Counted from the stretch's first letter, positions 44,325 through 55,747 are shown. The stretch: DNA of 64,000 nucleotides from Roseateles aquatilis (GCF_002205645.1 NZ_NIOF01000003.1:186001-250000); one strand, 5' to 3'. Numbers and translations: made by a program. Notes: generated by a model not told the origin, from the sequence alone.

Positions 44325-44570
44325 ATGAGCGATACCTCCCGCCCCGACCTGCCTGACCACCTGTCCGTCGACCCGCGCAGCCCGCATCACGTGGCGGCCG
44401 TGTTCGAACACGACATCGGCATCCTGTTCAACGGCAAGGAGCGCCGGGACGTCGAGGAGTACTGCGTCAGCGAAGGCTGGATCAAGGTGCCCGCCGGCAA
44501 GACCGTCGATCGCAAGGGCCAGCCGTTGATGATCAAGCTCAAGGGGAAGGTGGAAGCCTTCTACAAGTGA
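44325..44570 (+). CDS. DUF3297 family protein
   Basis: The start MSDTSRPDLPDHLSVDPRSP gives 81 residues; further upstream the frame is not family-like. The core VFEHDIGILFNGKERRDVEE, YCVSEGWIKVPAGKTVDRKG and LMIKLKGKVEAFYK is characteristic of DUF3297, a short soluble proteobacterial family of unknown role. Its stop lies only 3 bases from the stop of the convergent histidine kinase gene. Confidence 0.9.
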   Translation: MSDTSRPDLPDHLSVDPRSPHHVAAVFEHDIGILFNGKERRDVEEYCVSEGWIKVPAGKTVDRKGQPLMIKLKGKVEAFYK

Positions 44571-44573
44571 TGC

Positions 44574-45955
44574 TCAGGCGCGCGGCCAACTGACCGCGAC
44601 CCAGAGTCCGCCGCCCTCGCGATTGCCCATCGCGATGCGGCCGCCATGCGCCTCCGCGATTTCGCGCGCCAGCGCCAGGCCCAGGCCGCTGCCGCTGCGC
44701 TTGGTCGAATAGAACGGCAGCAAGGCCTGCGACAGTTGCGTCTCGGTCATGCCGGGGCCGCGGTCGCGGACCTCGATCCGCCAGTCGTCGCGAGGGGCAG
44801 TGACGGCCACGCTCACGTCTTCCGGCTGGCCGCCGGACTCGTGCGCGTTCTTCAGCAGGTTGATGAGCGCCTGCTCCATCTGCGCCGGGTCGAAACGGCC
44901 CGGCACCGCCGGCAGCTCACCGTCCACGGCGAAGCCGTAGTGCGCGCCCAGCGAGTCGATGAAGGCGCGCCAGGCCACTGGCGCGAGCACCGGCGCGGGC
45001 AGCTTGGCGAAACGTGCGTAGCCGGACAGGAATCCGTGCAGGTGCTGAGCGCGCTCGCCGATGCTGGCGAAGACGCCGGGCACGCGCTCGAACTGGCCGC
45101 GGCGCGCCAGCTCGGCGCCGCTGTGTGCGAGCGACGAGATCGGCGCGAGCGAGTTGTTCAGCTCATGGCTGATGACGCGGATGACGCGTTTCCAGCTCGC
45201 GACCTCCTGTCGCGACAGCTCGCGGGTCATGCGCCTGAGCAGTCGCAACCGGTGCGGCTGGCCCTGCAGCCGGAAGTCGCGCATCGAGAGGTGGAAACGC
45301 TCTTCCTGCCCCTCCAGCACCACGCTGAACAAGCCGTCCTGCGCGCCGGCGAAGGCCTGGCGCATGTCGTCGGGGCCCGCCTCCAGGACTTCGTCGAGTC
45401 CCCGGCCGGCCAGGCTGCGGCCCTGGTCGAGCAACTGCCGCGCGGCGATGTTGGCGTAGGCGATGCGCTCCAGCGGGTCGGTCAGGATCAATGCCACCGG
45501 GGTGTTCTGCACCACCGTGTCCAGCAGCAGCTCCCGTTGCGCGAGGTGGTGGCGCTGCTCGCGCAAGGCCAGGCCCAGCTCGCTGTGCAGTTGCATCAGG
45601 TCCGCCAGCTCCGACAGGCCGCCGGGCGGGTCGGCGGCGATGGCGCTGCCGAACTCGCCGTCGCGATAGCTCAGCACCGTGCTCTCCAGCGCGCGCAGCA
45701 GGCGCGTCAGCGGCGCCAGCAGCACGCTGGCCATGCCCAGCGCGAGCGGCACGATCAGCACGAAGGTCAGCGCCAGCATTTCGACGCTCCAGTACGCGGG
45801 CACCTCGCGCCCCACGGCGGTCAGCAGCGCCGGCAGCGGCCACGTCGTCAGGCCGGCGTGGATCAGCAGTCCGGCCACCGCGGCCATGATCAGGAACAGC
45901 GTCAGCCGCAGCCGCAACGAGCGGCGCCAGCGCCTGGTGCCCGGCCACGCTTCCA

Positions 45956-45956
<1 letters not shown>
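44574..45956 (-). CDS. NtrY-like sensor histidine kinase
   Basis: The 460-residue kinase has membrane spans at about 18-37 and 58-81 with a short periplasmic loop. A HAMP-like linker and a PAS domain (about 140-240) precede the dimerisation helix with phospho-acceptor His264 (VIRVISHELNNSLAPISSLA). The ATPase domain shows ALINLLKNAHES (N box), EVRDRGPGM (G1) and GSGLGLALAREIAEAHGG (G2). Its start overlaps the regulator stop by one base (TGATG). It is the last gene of the efflux locus and the partner of the sigma-54 activator just upstream. Confidence 0.94.
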
Positions 45957-47296
<1,340 letters not shown>

Positions 47297-47430
47297 GGGC
47301 TGCGCAGCATAGCAAGGCGACAGGGGGCAGGACCGATGTCCGCCGGGGATCGGGCGGCGCGAAGGCGGGGTCGACGGGCCCGCCGATGCGCCCGCCGATG
47401 TGTCCGCCGACGGGCCCGCCGGCACCGCGG

Positions 47431-48663
47431 TCAGCCGCCTCGCAGCGCGGCCACCGGCGGCAGCGCGGCGGCGCGGCGCGCGGGCGCCAGCACCGCGATC
47501 TGCCCCAGCGTCCACAGCACCAGCGCGCCGAGCGGCAGGTACAGGGCCGGCAGCCGCGGCAGCTCGTAATGCTGCATCAGCAGCACGCTGATGCCGTAGG
47601 CGCCGACCATGCCCAGCACGATGCCGACGGTGGTGAGCAGCAGGTTCTCGGTCTGGAAGTACCGCAGGATCTGGCCGCGCGTGGCGCCCAGCGCGCGCCG
47701 CGTGCCGATCATGCGCGTGCGCTGCTGCACCCAGAAGCTGGCCAGCCCGACGATGCCGAAGGCCGTCACCACCAGCAGCCCGACGCACACCCCGATCAGC
47801 AACTGCACCATCGAGCGATCGCGCCGGTAGTAGTCGTCACGCAGCTTGAGGAAGGTGTCCTGCTCCCGCACCATCCGGCGCAGGCCGGGGCTGTTGCCCA
47901 GCAGCTTCTCGCCCGCGGCCTTGAGCACGGCCTGAGGGTCGGCGCCCGGCGCGACGCGGATCATGAAGGTGCCGCCGCGGAAGCTGGGCTGCACCGGCAT
48001 CAGCATCGTGTGCAGGTCGCTTTCGTCCTGGGAGCCGGGGCTCGTCGACGGCAGGCTCTCCAGCACGCCCACGATGCGCTGCGGCTCGTTGCCGTAGACG
48101 TAGATCCCCTTGCCCAGTGCCGATTCGCCCGGGAACAGCCGCTGCGCGAGACGCTGGTTGACGATCACCGCCGGCACGCGCGGGTCCGGATTGGCGTCCA
48201 GCGTCGAGCCCATCACGAACTCGTCGGGCTGGAAGTCGCGGCCCTCCGCCAGTCGCAGCCCCATCGTTGAGATGAAGCCGGGGCCCGCCGTGGTGTGGTT
48301 GGCCACGACGCGGGTCGACGTGTTCCGGTCCGCGGTCAGGCGCACGCCGGAATTGTTGTTGTTGCGGCCGAACGGGAACTGGTTGGTCAGGCTTGCCGAG
48401 ACCACGCCCGGCACCTGCTTCAGCGCCGCCAGGTCGGCCTGCGTCTGCGGCTCGGGGTTTTCGACCCGCGCCATGCTGGACAGCGACAGCACCACCAGCT
48501 CGCTCTCGGCCATGCCGGTGGGTTCGTTGATGCGCTCGACGCGCTGGAAGATCAGGAAGAGCGCGTTGCAGACGATCGCGCAGGTCAGCGCGATCTGCAG
48601 CACGATCAGGCCCGCGGCGGTCTTGTGACGCTTGAGCGTCGACAGGATGGGAAGGATGTCCAT
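47431..48663 (-). CDS. MacB-like ABC transporter permease (second)
   Basis: The 410-residue permease has one N-terminal span (about 15-40), a large periplasmic MacB-type domain (about 45-280), then three spans in a C-terminal FtsX domain (LLIGVCVGLLVVTAFGIVGL; MIGTRRALGATRGQILRYF; LLLTTVGIVLGMVGAYGISV). Unlike E. coli MacB it carries no ATPase domain. It follows the first permease by 10 bases, and the two probably form a heterodimer energised by the separate ATPase. Confidence 0.9.
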   Translation of the reverse strand: MDILPILSTLKRHKTAAGLIVLQIALTCAIVCNALFLIFQRVERINEPTGMAESELVVLSLSSMARVENPEPQTQADLAALKQVPGVVSASLTNQFPFGRNNNNSGVRLTADRNTSTRVVANHTTAGPGFISTMGLRLAEGRDFQPDEFVMGSTLDANPDPRVPAVIVNQRLAQRLFPGESALGKGIYVYGNEPQRIVGVLESLPSTSPGSQDESDLHTMLMPVQPSFRGGTFMIRVAPGADPQAVLKAAGEKLLGNSPGLRRMVREQDTFLKLRDDYYRRDRSMVQLLIGVCVGLLVVTAFGIVGLASFWVQQRTRMIGTRRALGATRGQILRYFQTENLLLTTVGIVLGMVGAYGISVLLMQHYELPRLPALYLPLGALVLWTLGQIAVLAPARRAAALPPVAALRGG

Positions 48664-48673
48664 GGATGTCTCC

Positions 48674-49987
48674 TTACTGCGTCTTGAGCTGGATGGCCGG
48701 CGTGATCTGGCACGCGCGCCACGCGGGCAGCAGGCCGGCCAGCAGGCTGGCGAGCAGCGACACGCCCAGCGTCGTGGCCAGCATCTGCCAGTCCAGCCGC
48801 GCCAGTTGCGCGTACTCCTCGGGGTTCTGCCGCACCACCCACAGGCCCGCCCAGGTCAGCCCCAGGCCGAGCAGGCCGCCGGCCACGCCCAGGCTGCCGG
48901 CCTCGACCAGGAACTGCAGGAAGATCTGGCGCCGTGGCGCGCCCAGCGCGCGGCGCACGCCGATCTCGCCGCTGCGGCGCAGGCACTTGGCCAGCAACAG
49001 GCCGACGGTGTTGGTCAGGCACACCACCAGGAAGCCGAACGCCAGCCAGACCTGCAGCTTGATGTCGCTGGGCACGACCCGGCGCATCTCCAGCCAGGTC
49101 ATCACCGAGCTCAGCTTCGGGTTGGACGGGCGCTCGAAACGGCCCGCCTGGCGCTGCTGGTCGGAGTACTGCGTCAGGTAGGTGCGGTAGTCCGCGACCT
49201 GCTGCGGCGTGTCCAGCTGGACCCAGTACTGCAGCCACGCGCACGGGGTGTTGAGGGCGCGCAGGTCCTGTCCGGAGGCGCTGCCCCAGCAGTTCATGTT
49301 GCCCGCGCTGCCCAGGCGCAGCCCGAAGGAGGTGGCCAGCGGGATGTAAACGTCCGCCGGCTTGGCGTAGGAGCCCAGCGTCAGGTCGAAGTAGTGCGGC
49401 GCGGGGCGCCACGGCTTGAGGACGCCGACGACGGTGAAGTCCTTGTCGCGCAGCCGCACCATCTTGCCGCGGCTGTCGGCGCCGCCGAAGAGCCGGTCGT
49501 TGAGCTCGCCGGAGATCACCGCCACGCGGGCTTCCGCCGCGTCGTCCTTGGCCGTCCAGCCGTTGCCGAACTGGAAGGGCGTCTCGAAGATCGCGAAGAA
49601 GTCGGCCGACGTGAATCGCGCCGGGGCGAAGAACGGCGGCTGGGCCGCGTCGCCGGAGCCGGCCGGATCGATCGCCATGAACGAGCCGGTCATCATGACC
49701 TGGTGCACGCCGCGCTTGTCGCGCAGCAGCGATTCGGCGTCGAAGCGGGTCAGCTGCAGCACCGGGTCCTCGCCGGGTTTCCAGTCCCGCTTGGGGCCGG
49801 CGTCGAGCTGGACGTTGAAGAGCCGATCGCTCTTGTGCGGGATCGGGTCGCCGGACATGACGTGGAACAGCGTCAGCGTCGTCATGCAGGCGGCCACGCC
49901 CATCGCGATCGACAGCAGCATCAGCACCGTCAGCCCGCGGTGCGCGCGGAAGGCGCGGAAGCCCAGCTCGAGGTAGTAGGTCAGCAT
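48674..49987 (-). CDS. MacB-like ABC transporter permease (first)
   Basis: The 437-residue permease has an N-terminal span (about 15-40), a periplasmic MacB-core domain and a C-terminal FtsX domain with three spans and the motif GEIGVRRALGAPRRQIFLQF, the coupling helix region that contacts the ATPase. It is distinct in sequence from the following permease, which suggests a heterodimeric transporter. It follows the TolC-type gene by 13 bases. Confidence 0.9.
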   Translation of the reverse strand: MLTYYLELGFRAFRAHRGLTVLMLLSIAMGVAACMTTLTLFHVMSGDPIPHKSDRLFNVQLDAGPKRDWKPGEDPVLQLTRFDAESLLRDKRGVHQVMMTGSFMAIDPAGSGDAAQPPFFAPARFTSADFFAIFETPFQFGNGWTAKDDAAEARVAVISGELNDRLFGGADSRGKMVRLRDKDFTVVGVLKPWRPAPHYFDLTLGSYAKPADVYIPLATSFGLRLGSAGNMNCWGSASGQDLRALNTPCAWLQYWVQLDTPQQVADYRTYLTQYSDQQRQAGRFERPSNPKLSSVMTWLEMRRVVPSDIKLQVWLAFGFLVVCLTNTVGLLLAKCLRRSGEIGVRRALGAPRRQIFLQFLVEAGSLGVAGGLLGLGLTWAGLWVVRQNPEEYAQLARLDWQMLATTLGVSLLASLLAGLLPAWRACQITPAIQLKTQ

Positions 49988-50000
49988 GGTGGGTCCTTGT

Positions 50001-51329
50001 TTACTTCGCCGCGCTCAGCAGCGTGTTGACGGCGGCCAGTTGCGGCTCGCCGAGCGCGCCGGCCGCCTGCTGCAGCAGCAGCTTGGACAGCACGTAGCGG
50101 TGCCGCGCCTGCTCCCAGGCGTTGCGGGCATTGCTCTGCGTCTGGATCGCCAGCAGCAGGTCGGTCATCGTGCGCGCGCCCAGGTCCAGCCCGCTGCGCG
50201 TGGAGGCCAGCGCCCGCTCCGCCGCCTGCACCGCGGCGCCGGCCGTGCGCATCTGGCTCAGCGACGACAGCACCGCCTGGTACTGCGCCTGCGTCTCGCG
50301 GGTCATCGCGCGGCGCGCGCCTTCCAGGTCGTCGCGCAGTTGCTCGCGCTGGTAGATGGCTTGGCGCTTCTGGGATTCGATGGCGCCGCCGGAGAAGATC
50401 GGGATCGTCAGCTTCAGGCCGACGACGGCGTTGTAGCGGCCCGCGTCCTGCGGCGCCAGCGCGTCGCCGGCGCGGCGCTGGCCGTCCAGGCCCACGCTCA
50501 GCGTTGGCAGGTGCGCGGCGCGCGCCGCGGCCACGCGCTGGTCGCTCGCGGTCACGCCCAGCGCGGCGGCCTGCAGCGCCGGGTTGTCCCGCAGCGATTG
50601 CGCGACCCAGGCCTCCGGGTCGGCCGGGTCGGGCATCAGCATCGCCAGGTCGGGCGTCAGCGGCAGCAGCTCGCCGGGCATGCGGCCGGTGATCTGCGCC
50701 AGCGCCTGGCGGGCGTCGAGCAGCGACTCCCGCACCTGCGCCGTGTTGCCGCGCGCCAGCTCGTAATAGGCGCGCGCCTGCTCGACGTCGAGCGACGCCG
50801 ACAGCTGCGCCTCGAAGCGCGACTGCGCCTGCGCGACCTGCTGGCCGTAGACGTCCTCGATCGCCTGCGCGGTCGCCAGCGACGCCTGCTGCGCCAGCAC
50901 GCCGAAATAGGCGCTGGCGACGCGGGCGCACAGGTTGGCCTCGGCGGCGCGGACGCGGGCGTCCTCGGCCGAGACCAGCGTCTGCGCGGCGTCCCAGCTG
51001 CGCAGCCGGCTCAGGTCGACCAGCACCTGGCTCAAGCTGTGCGTGAGCTGGTGCTCGCGGCTGCCGTCGTTCTGGTTGCGCAGCTCGGCGAGCTGCGCGC
51101 TCCACTGCGGCAGCAGCGCGGCGCGGGCCTGGACGGCCAGCTCCTGCTGCCCGCCGCGGATCGCGCGCGCGGCGGCCAGCACCGGGTCGTTGGCGCGGGC
51201 CTGCGCATAGACCTCGATCAGGTCCTCGGCCTGTGCCGCGATCGGCAGGCCGCCGACGGCGAAGAGCAGCGCGGCCGCGATGAGCGTCGAGGCACGTCGC
51301 TCACGCGGGAAGGGGAAGGGCAGCTTCAT
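50001..51329 (-). CDS. TolC-family outer membrane efflux channel
   Basis: The 442-residue protein starts with a signal peptide (ASTLIAAALLFAVGGLPIAAQAE). It shows the TolC duplication: DLIEVYAQARANDPVLAAAR near the start, LRDNPALQAAALGVTASDQR in the middle, and long coiled-coil helices with RTMTDLLLAIQTQSNARNAW and RYVLSKLLLQQAAGAL near the end. It provides the outer-membrane exit duct for the tripartite ABC pump encoded around it. It lies between the ATPase (24 bases upstream) and first permease (13 bases downstream). Confidence 0.94.
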   Translation of the reverse strand: MKLPFPFPRERRASTLIAAALLFAVGGLPIAAQAEDLIEVYAQARANDPVLAAARAIRGGQQELAVQARAALLPQWSAQLAELRNQNDGSREHQLTHSLSQVLVDLSRLRSWDAAQTLVSAEDARVRAAEANLCARVASAYFGVLAQQASLATAQAIEDVYGQQVAQAQSRFEAQLSASLDVEQARAYYELARGNTAQVRESLLDARQALAQITGRMPGELLPLTPDLAMLMPDPADPEAWVAQSLRDNPALQAAALGVTASDQRVAAARAAHLPTLSVGLDGQRRAGDALAPQDAGRYNAVVGLKLTIPIFSGGAIESQKRQAIYQREQLRDDLEGARRAMTRETQAQYQAVLSSLSQMRTAGAAVQAAERALASTRSGLDLGARTMTDLLLAIQTQSNARNAWEQARHRYVLSKLLLQQAAGALGEPQLAAVNTLLSAAK

Positions 51330-51353
51330 GGTGTCCGAAGGCAGGAGGCGGGC

Positions 51354-52076
<723 letters not shown>

Positions 52077-52169
52077 GGGGTTCCTCGCGGGGGCAAATGG
52101 GAATCGGAGATTCGGAGATTCGGTTGGGAGATCGGACGGATGCCGGGACGGGAGCGGGGCGCCTGGCGA

Positions 52170-53438
52170 TCAGGGGCTGAGCGTGGCGCGCTCGACGTTC
52201 TCGAAGGCCGAGCCGCCGGAGATGACGACCTTGTCGCCCGGCTTGAGGCCTTCCAGCACCTCGACCTTGGACAGGCTCTGCGCGCCGAGCCGGATGGGGC
52301 GCTTGACCGCCTGGCCGTCCTCGATCACGTAGGCGAAGCGGCCGCCGCCGTCCTCGACGAAGCTGCCGCGGCTGACGGTCAGGACCTTGTCGCGCTTGTC
52401 GAGCAGCACGCGCACCGACAGGCGCTGGTTCTGGCGCAGTTGATCGGGGGTGGCGCCGTCGAAGCGGATGCGCGCGGCGACCTCGTTGTTGACCACCTCC
52501 GGCGACACCGAGCTCACCAGGCCGCGCCAGTCGCGGCCGTTGCCCGAGATCTCGCCGGGCATGCCGATGGCGAGGTCGCGGGCGAAGCTCTCCGGCACCT
52601 GCATCTGCACTTCCAGCGCCGTCAGATCGACGACGGTCAGCAGGCCGGCGCCGGCGGCGACGTTGGCGCGCTCGGCCACCAGCAACTGGCCGACCTGGCC
52701 GTCCACCGGCGAGCGCAGCTCCAACTCCGCGACCTGGCGGTCCAGGTCCTTCACCAGCAGCGTCTGGCGTTGCAGCGCTTGCTGCTTGGCTTGCAGCTCG
52801 AACTTCAGGCTGTCGTCCTTCAGGCCCAGGCCGGCCTCGGCGTGGGCCGCGGAGATGCGGGCCTTCTCGAGCGCGTCGCGGGCCTTCTCGACCTGCATGC
52901 CGGCGACGGCGCCGGCCTCGAAGGCCTTGGTCTGGCGGGCCAGGTCGTTGCGGGCGGTCTGCAGGTCGATGGCCGCGTTCTCGTAGGCCGAGCGCAGCGA
53001 GGCACGCTGCTCGCGGCCGTCGACCTCGGCGCGCAGCGCCTCGGTCCGCAGCGCGTCGGCGTTGCTCTGTTCCTGGGCCAGCTTGGCGCGCAGGTCGGGG
53101 CTGTCGATCTCGCCGAGCAACTGGCCCTTGGCGACCTTGTCGCCGGCCTTCACCTTGAGCACCAGGTTGCCGCCGTGCAGCGCGTAGACGGTCGGGCTCA
53201 TCGCCGCGACGACCTTGCCCTCGCCGGCGATGTCGCGCACCAGCGGGCCGATCTCGACCGTGGCCACGCCCAGGCGCTGCAGGCTGACCGAATTGCCGCT
53301 GCCCATCATCCGCTTCACGGCGGGCGCGGCGGCGAAGGCCGCGATCAACAGCCCCGCGCCGGCCAGCGCCAGCCACAGGCGGCGGCGTCCAGGGGAGCGG
53401 GTGACGGGGCGGTCCTGTCCGGAGGTGTCGCGAATCAT
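52170..53438 (-). CDS. Periplasmic adaptor (membrane fusion protein) of ABC efflux pump
   Basis: The start MIRDTSGQDRPVTRSPGRRR at 53438 gives 422 residues with one N-terminal membrane anchor (about 20-40). The lipoyl half-motifs (VYALHGGNLVLKVKAGDKVA...GQLLGEIDSP and ELRSPVDGQVGQLLVAERAN) flank a helical hairpin. Beta-barrel and membrane-proximal domains follow. It links the permeases to the TolC-type channel. Upstream codons also read in frame but overlap the sigma-54 promoter, which supports this start. It is the first gene of the efflux operon. Confidence 0.93.
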   Translation of the reverse strand: MIRDTSGQDRPVTRSPGRRRLWLALAGAGLLIAAFAAAPAVKRMMGSGNSVSLQRLGVATVEIGPLVRDIAGEGKVVAAMSPTVYALHGGNLVLKVKAGDKVAKGQLLGEIDSPDLRAKLAQEQSNADALRTEALRAEVDGREQRASLRSAYENAAIDLQTARNDLARQTKAFEAGAVAGMQVEKARDALEKARISAAHAEAGLGLKDDSLKFELQAKQQALQRQTLLVKDLDRQVAELELRSPVDGQVGQLLVAERANVAAGAGLLTVVDLTALEVQMQVPESFARDLAIGMPGEISGNGRDWRGLVSSVSPEVVNNEVAARIRFDGATPDQLRQNQRLSVRVLLDKRDKVLTVSRGSFVEDGGGRFAYVIEDGQAVKRPIRLGAQSLSKVEVLEGLKPGDKVVISGGSAFENVERATLSP

Positions 53439-53482
53439 GAGGGTGTCCGAAGGCTGTCCGAGTGAGATTGGCCTCATGGATC

Positions 53483-53497
53483 GCAAGCGCCATGCCA
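53483..53497 (-). promoter_or_regulatory. Sigma-54 promoter of the efflux operon
   Basis: Read on the minus strand, the site is TGGCATGGCGCTTGC, an exact fit to TGGCAYG-N4-TTGC with the -24 GG and -12 GC correctly spaced. It ends 45 bases upstream of the adaptor start codon, leaving a short leader. A sigma-54 activator gene lies in the same locus, which makes chance unlikely. Confidence 0.87.
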
Positions 53498-53563
53498 ACC
53501 CCGGAATCGCCGGGAATGCCTGTCGAATCAACGGCTTGAGAACATGGCGGACGCAAGGCGGAC

Positions 53564-53629
53564 TGTCCGCGGACACTCGGCCGGACAGGTGCCGGACAGG
53601 CACCGGACAACCGGAGCGGACAGCGGACA
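53564..53629. promoter_or_regulatory. Phased CGGACA array, probable activator binding sites
   Basis: A perfect 12-bp palindrome TGTCCGCGGACA (53564-53575) is followed by CGGACA at 53582, 53593, 53604, 53617 and 53624. Spacings of 12, 11, 11 and 13 bases place most copies on one helix face. The array lies 67-147 bases upstream of the sigma-54 promoter, the usual range for an enhancer. Confidence 0.78.
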
Positions 53630-53845
53630 GCGGCACGACGGGGACCGCGGAACGCGAGGCGAGGGAGTCGGCGCAGCAGATGGGGGGCGCAGGAGCGCTG
53701 GGGAGCGGACGGCGACCCTGACGGACGCGAGTCGGTCCGCCTACTGGAGTCCGTGTGGCATCGGCGCGCGTGTACTGGAGTCGGCTGGTGCCCGACGCGC
53801 GATGGAGGAGAACACTGAGGCTCCTTTCACTTCGTTGGATTCACC

Positions 53846-55594
53846 ATGTTCAGCTCCCGATTCCTGATGAACTCGCTGGTGCTGCCGGCCGCGTTGATCG
53901 ACAGCTGGGCCACGTTGGCGGGTTTCGATGCGGGCCGGCGCGATCGCTCGGCCGTGTGGACGTCGCGGTGGCGAGCGGCCTCGCCCAATGGCCGAGGGCG
54001 GGGTGGCGGCGACGCGGAGGGCTCGACCGGCGAGGGCGACGCGGAGGCCGAGACGGCGATGCAAGCGACGACGCCTTCGTCGCCCACGCCACCCACGATG
54101 ACCACGAAGGATGCGTCGGAGGACCGCGATGACGCGCCCCTGATCCCGCTGCTGCTGCCGGACGCGTCGGCGAGCGCCGCGCCGGGCTGGCTCTCCGTGG
54201 GAGGCGCGGCGGCGGCGGTCGGATTGCTCGGGATCGGCGCCGCCTCGGGTGGCAGTACCGCGGCGAGCATCGCGGCGCCTGTGTCGACGACACCCGGGCC
54301 CAGACCTTCGCTCACGCCCGCACCCACGGAGCCCACCGCACCCATGGAGCCCACCGCGCCCACCGTGCCCGGCCCCGCGATGCCTGAACCCGATTCCCCG
54401 CGTGCGCCGACCTTGCTGATGATGGCGGGCGGCGGCCTTGCGATGCCTGGCGGACGCCTGTTGACGAACGACGGCACGGTATGGGTGAGGAACCTCGATC
54501 CCGACGCGACCTGGTGGTACAGCCGGGACGACGGCGCCACCTGGACGCAGGGCACCGGCGACCACATTCCCGCCGACGCGTTCGGTGCCGATGGCGACAA
54601 GACGGTGCGGGTCCACCAGACCGATCCGGCCGGCAACGACGGCCCCGACGCGTGGCTGGAGTTCGCCCTCGACAAGACGGCGCCTGCCGGGCCCACGCCG
54701 CGATTGACCCATGACACGGGCCTTGCCGGGGACGGACTCACCCGGGACTGGAGCTTCGCCGTCGATGGCGTGGAGCAGGACGGCGACTGGAAGTTCAGCG
54801 TGGACGGCGGGGCCTGGCAGGCCGGTCACGGCGCCGGCCACGATGTCGGCGCGGCGGACGTCGCGCTGGCGGATGGCGAGCACCTGGTGCGCGTCGTCTC
54901 TCGCGACAAGGCCGGCAATGAAAGCGCCGAGGCCGAGCTCCACTTCAGGACGGACACGGTGGCGCCGACCGGCGCGCCGGGCGTCCGGCTCGATCAGGAC
55001 ACCGGATCGGCCAGCGACGGCCTCACCAACGAACCTGGCCTGATCGTCAGCGGGCTCGATCCGGACGCGCGCTGGTCGATCAGCACCGACGACGGCGTGA
55101 CCTGGGTCACCTCGGACCTCATGCCCGACACCGCCGACCTGTTCACGCATGACGGTGAATGGCACGTGCGCGTCCGGCAGGAAGATGCGGCGGGCAACGT
55201 CGGCCCCGAGGCGCCGCTGTTCTCGTTCGTGCTCGACACGACGCCGCCGGCGGCCCCGGCGCCCCGCCTGAAGCGCGATACCGGGCGCAATGCCACCGAC
55301 GACATCACGAACGATGCGACGGTGGTCGTGGATGCCCTGGAGCCGGGCGTGAGGCTGCGCTATCGCATCGATGGCGCGAGCCAGTGGTGGGAGGCATCCA
55401 CGAACGAAATCCCCGCCTCGGCCTTCCTCGGCATCAACGGCAGGCGCACCGTCGAGGTCGAGCAATGGGACGCAGCGGGCAATCGAAGCCAGTCCGCGGT
55501 GCTGCAGTTCACGCTGGACACCGTGCCGCCGGGGACGCTGACGTTGGGATTGGCGCCGGAACCGCATCCGGCCGGCGCGGTGTTGCCGGTCTGA
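53846..55594 (+). CDS. Ig-like repeat protein with N-terminal hydrophobic segment
   Basis: The 582-residue product has an N-terminus rich in Arg, Gly and Asp, then a glycine-alanine-rich hydrophobic segment (about 110-135: GWLSVGGAAAAVGLLGIGAA) and a Pro/Thr-rich spacer. About four beta-sandwich repeats of ~95 residues follow, with the pattern DTG..DG.T / W..S.DGG..W / V.V.Q.DAAGN.G. It is related in style to the larger repeat protein at 57775. Unlike that protein it ends right after the last repeat, without a type I secretion-like domain. The ATG at 53846 has no clear ribosome site. Surface or periplasmic location is inferred. Confidence 0.75.
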   Translation: MFSSRFLMNSLVLPAALIDSWATLAGFDAGRRDRSAVWTSRWRAASPNGRGRGGGDAEGSTGEGDAEAETAMQATTPSSPTPPTMTTKDASEDRDDAPLIPLLLPDASASAAPGWLSVGGAAAAVGLLGIGAASGGSTAASIAAPVSTTPGPRPSLTPAPTEPTAPMEPTAPTVPGPAMPEPDSPRAPTLLMMAGGGLAMPGGRLLTNDGTVWVRNLDPDATWWYSRDDGATWTQGTGDHIPADAFGADGDKTVRVHQTDPAGNDGPDAWLEFALDKTAPAGPTPRLTHDTGLAGDGLTRDWSFAVDGVEQDGDWKFSVDGGAWQAGHGAGHDVGAADVALADGEHLVRVVSRDKAGNESAEAELHFRTDTVAPTGAPGVRLDQDTGSASDGLTNEPGLIVSGLDPDARWSISTDDGVTWVTSDLMPDTADLFTHDGEWHVRVRQEDAAGNVGPEAPLFSFVLDTTPPAAPAPRLKRDTGRNATDDITNDATVVVDALEPGVRLRYRIDGASQWWEASTNEIPASAFLGINGRRTVEVEQWDAAGNRSQSAVLQFTLDTVPPGTLTLGLAPEPHPAGAVLPV

Positions 55595-55661
55595 GCGGGC
55601 GCCCCCCGCGCGGCCGCACGGGGCCAGGTCGCATGGCATCGCACGGCATCACGCGGCAATG

Positions 55662-55687
55662 ACGAGAGGCCCCTCGGGGCCTCTCGT
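55662..55687. terminator. Bidirectional hairpin between repeat-protein gene and glnS
   Basis: ACGAGAGGCCCC (55662-55673) and GGGGCCTCTCGT (55676-55687) form a perfect 12-bp stem between convergent genes. It lacks a long T-run but is well placed to end both transcripts. Confidence 0.75.
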
Positions 55688-55702
55688 CGATGCAGTCATC
55701 CG

Positions 55703-55732
55703 GCGGCCGCACGCGACGTCGCGTGCGGCCGC
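55703..55732. repeat. 30-bp perfect palindrome next to the glnS stop codon
   Basis: The arm GCGGCCGCACGCGAC (55703-55717) is followed immediately by its exact reverse complement to 55732, with no loop bases. It lies 15 bases beyond the glnS stop on the glnS-downstream side and 15 bases from the neighbouring hairpin. Confidence 0.85.
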
Positions 55733-55747
55733 GGGTGCCGATGCGGA

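Larger units (their letters stand above)
53439..53845. other. Regulatory region between efflux operon and divergent Ig-repeat gene
   Basis: This 407-base gap holds the sigma-54 promoter (53483-53497) and the CGGACA array (53564-53629). Two TGTCCG copies also occur at 53444 and 53455, between promoter and adaptor start. On the other side, TACTGGAGTC is repeated directly at 53742-53751 and 53773-53782, upstream of the plus-strand gene. No additional gene is supported. Confidence 0.7.
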
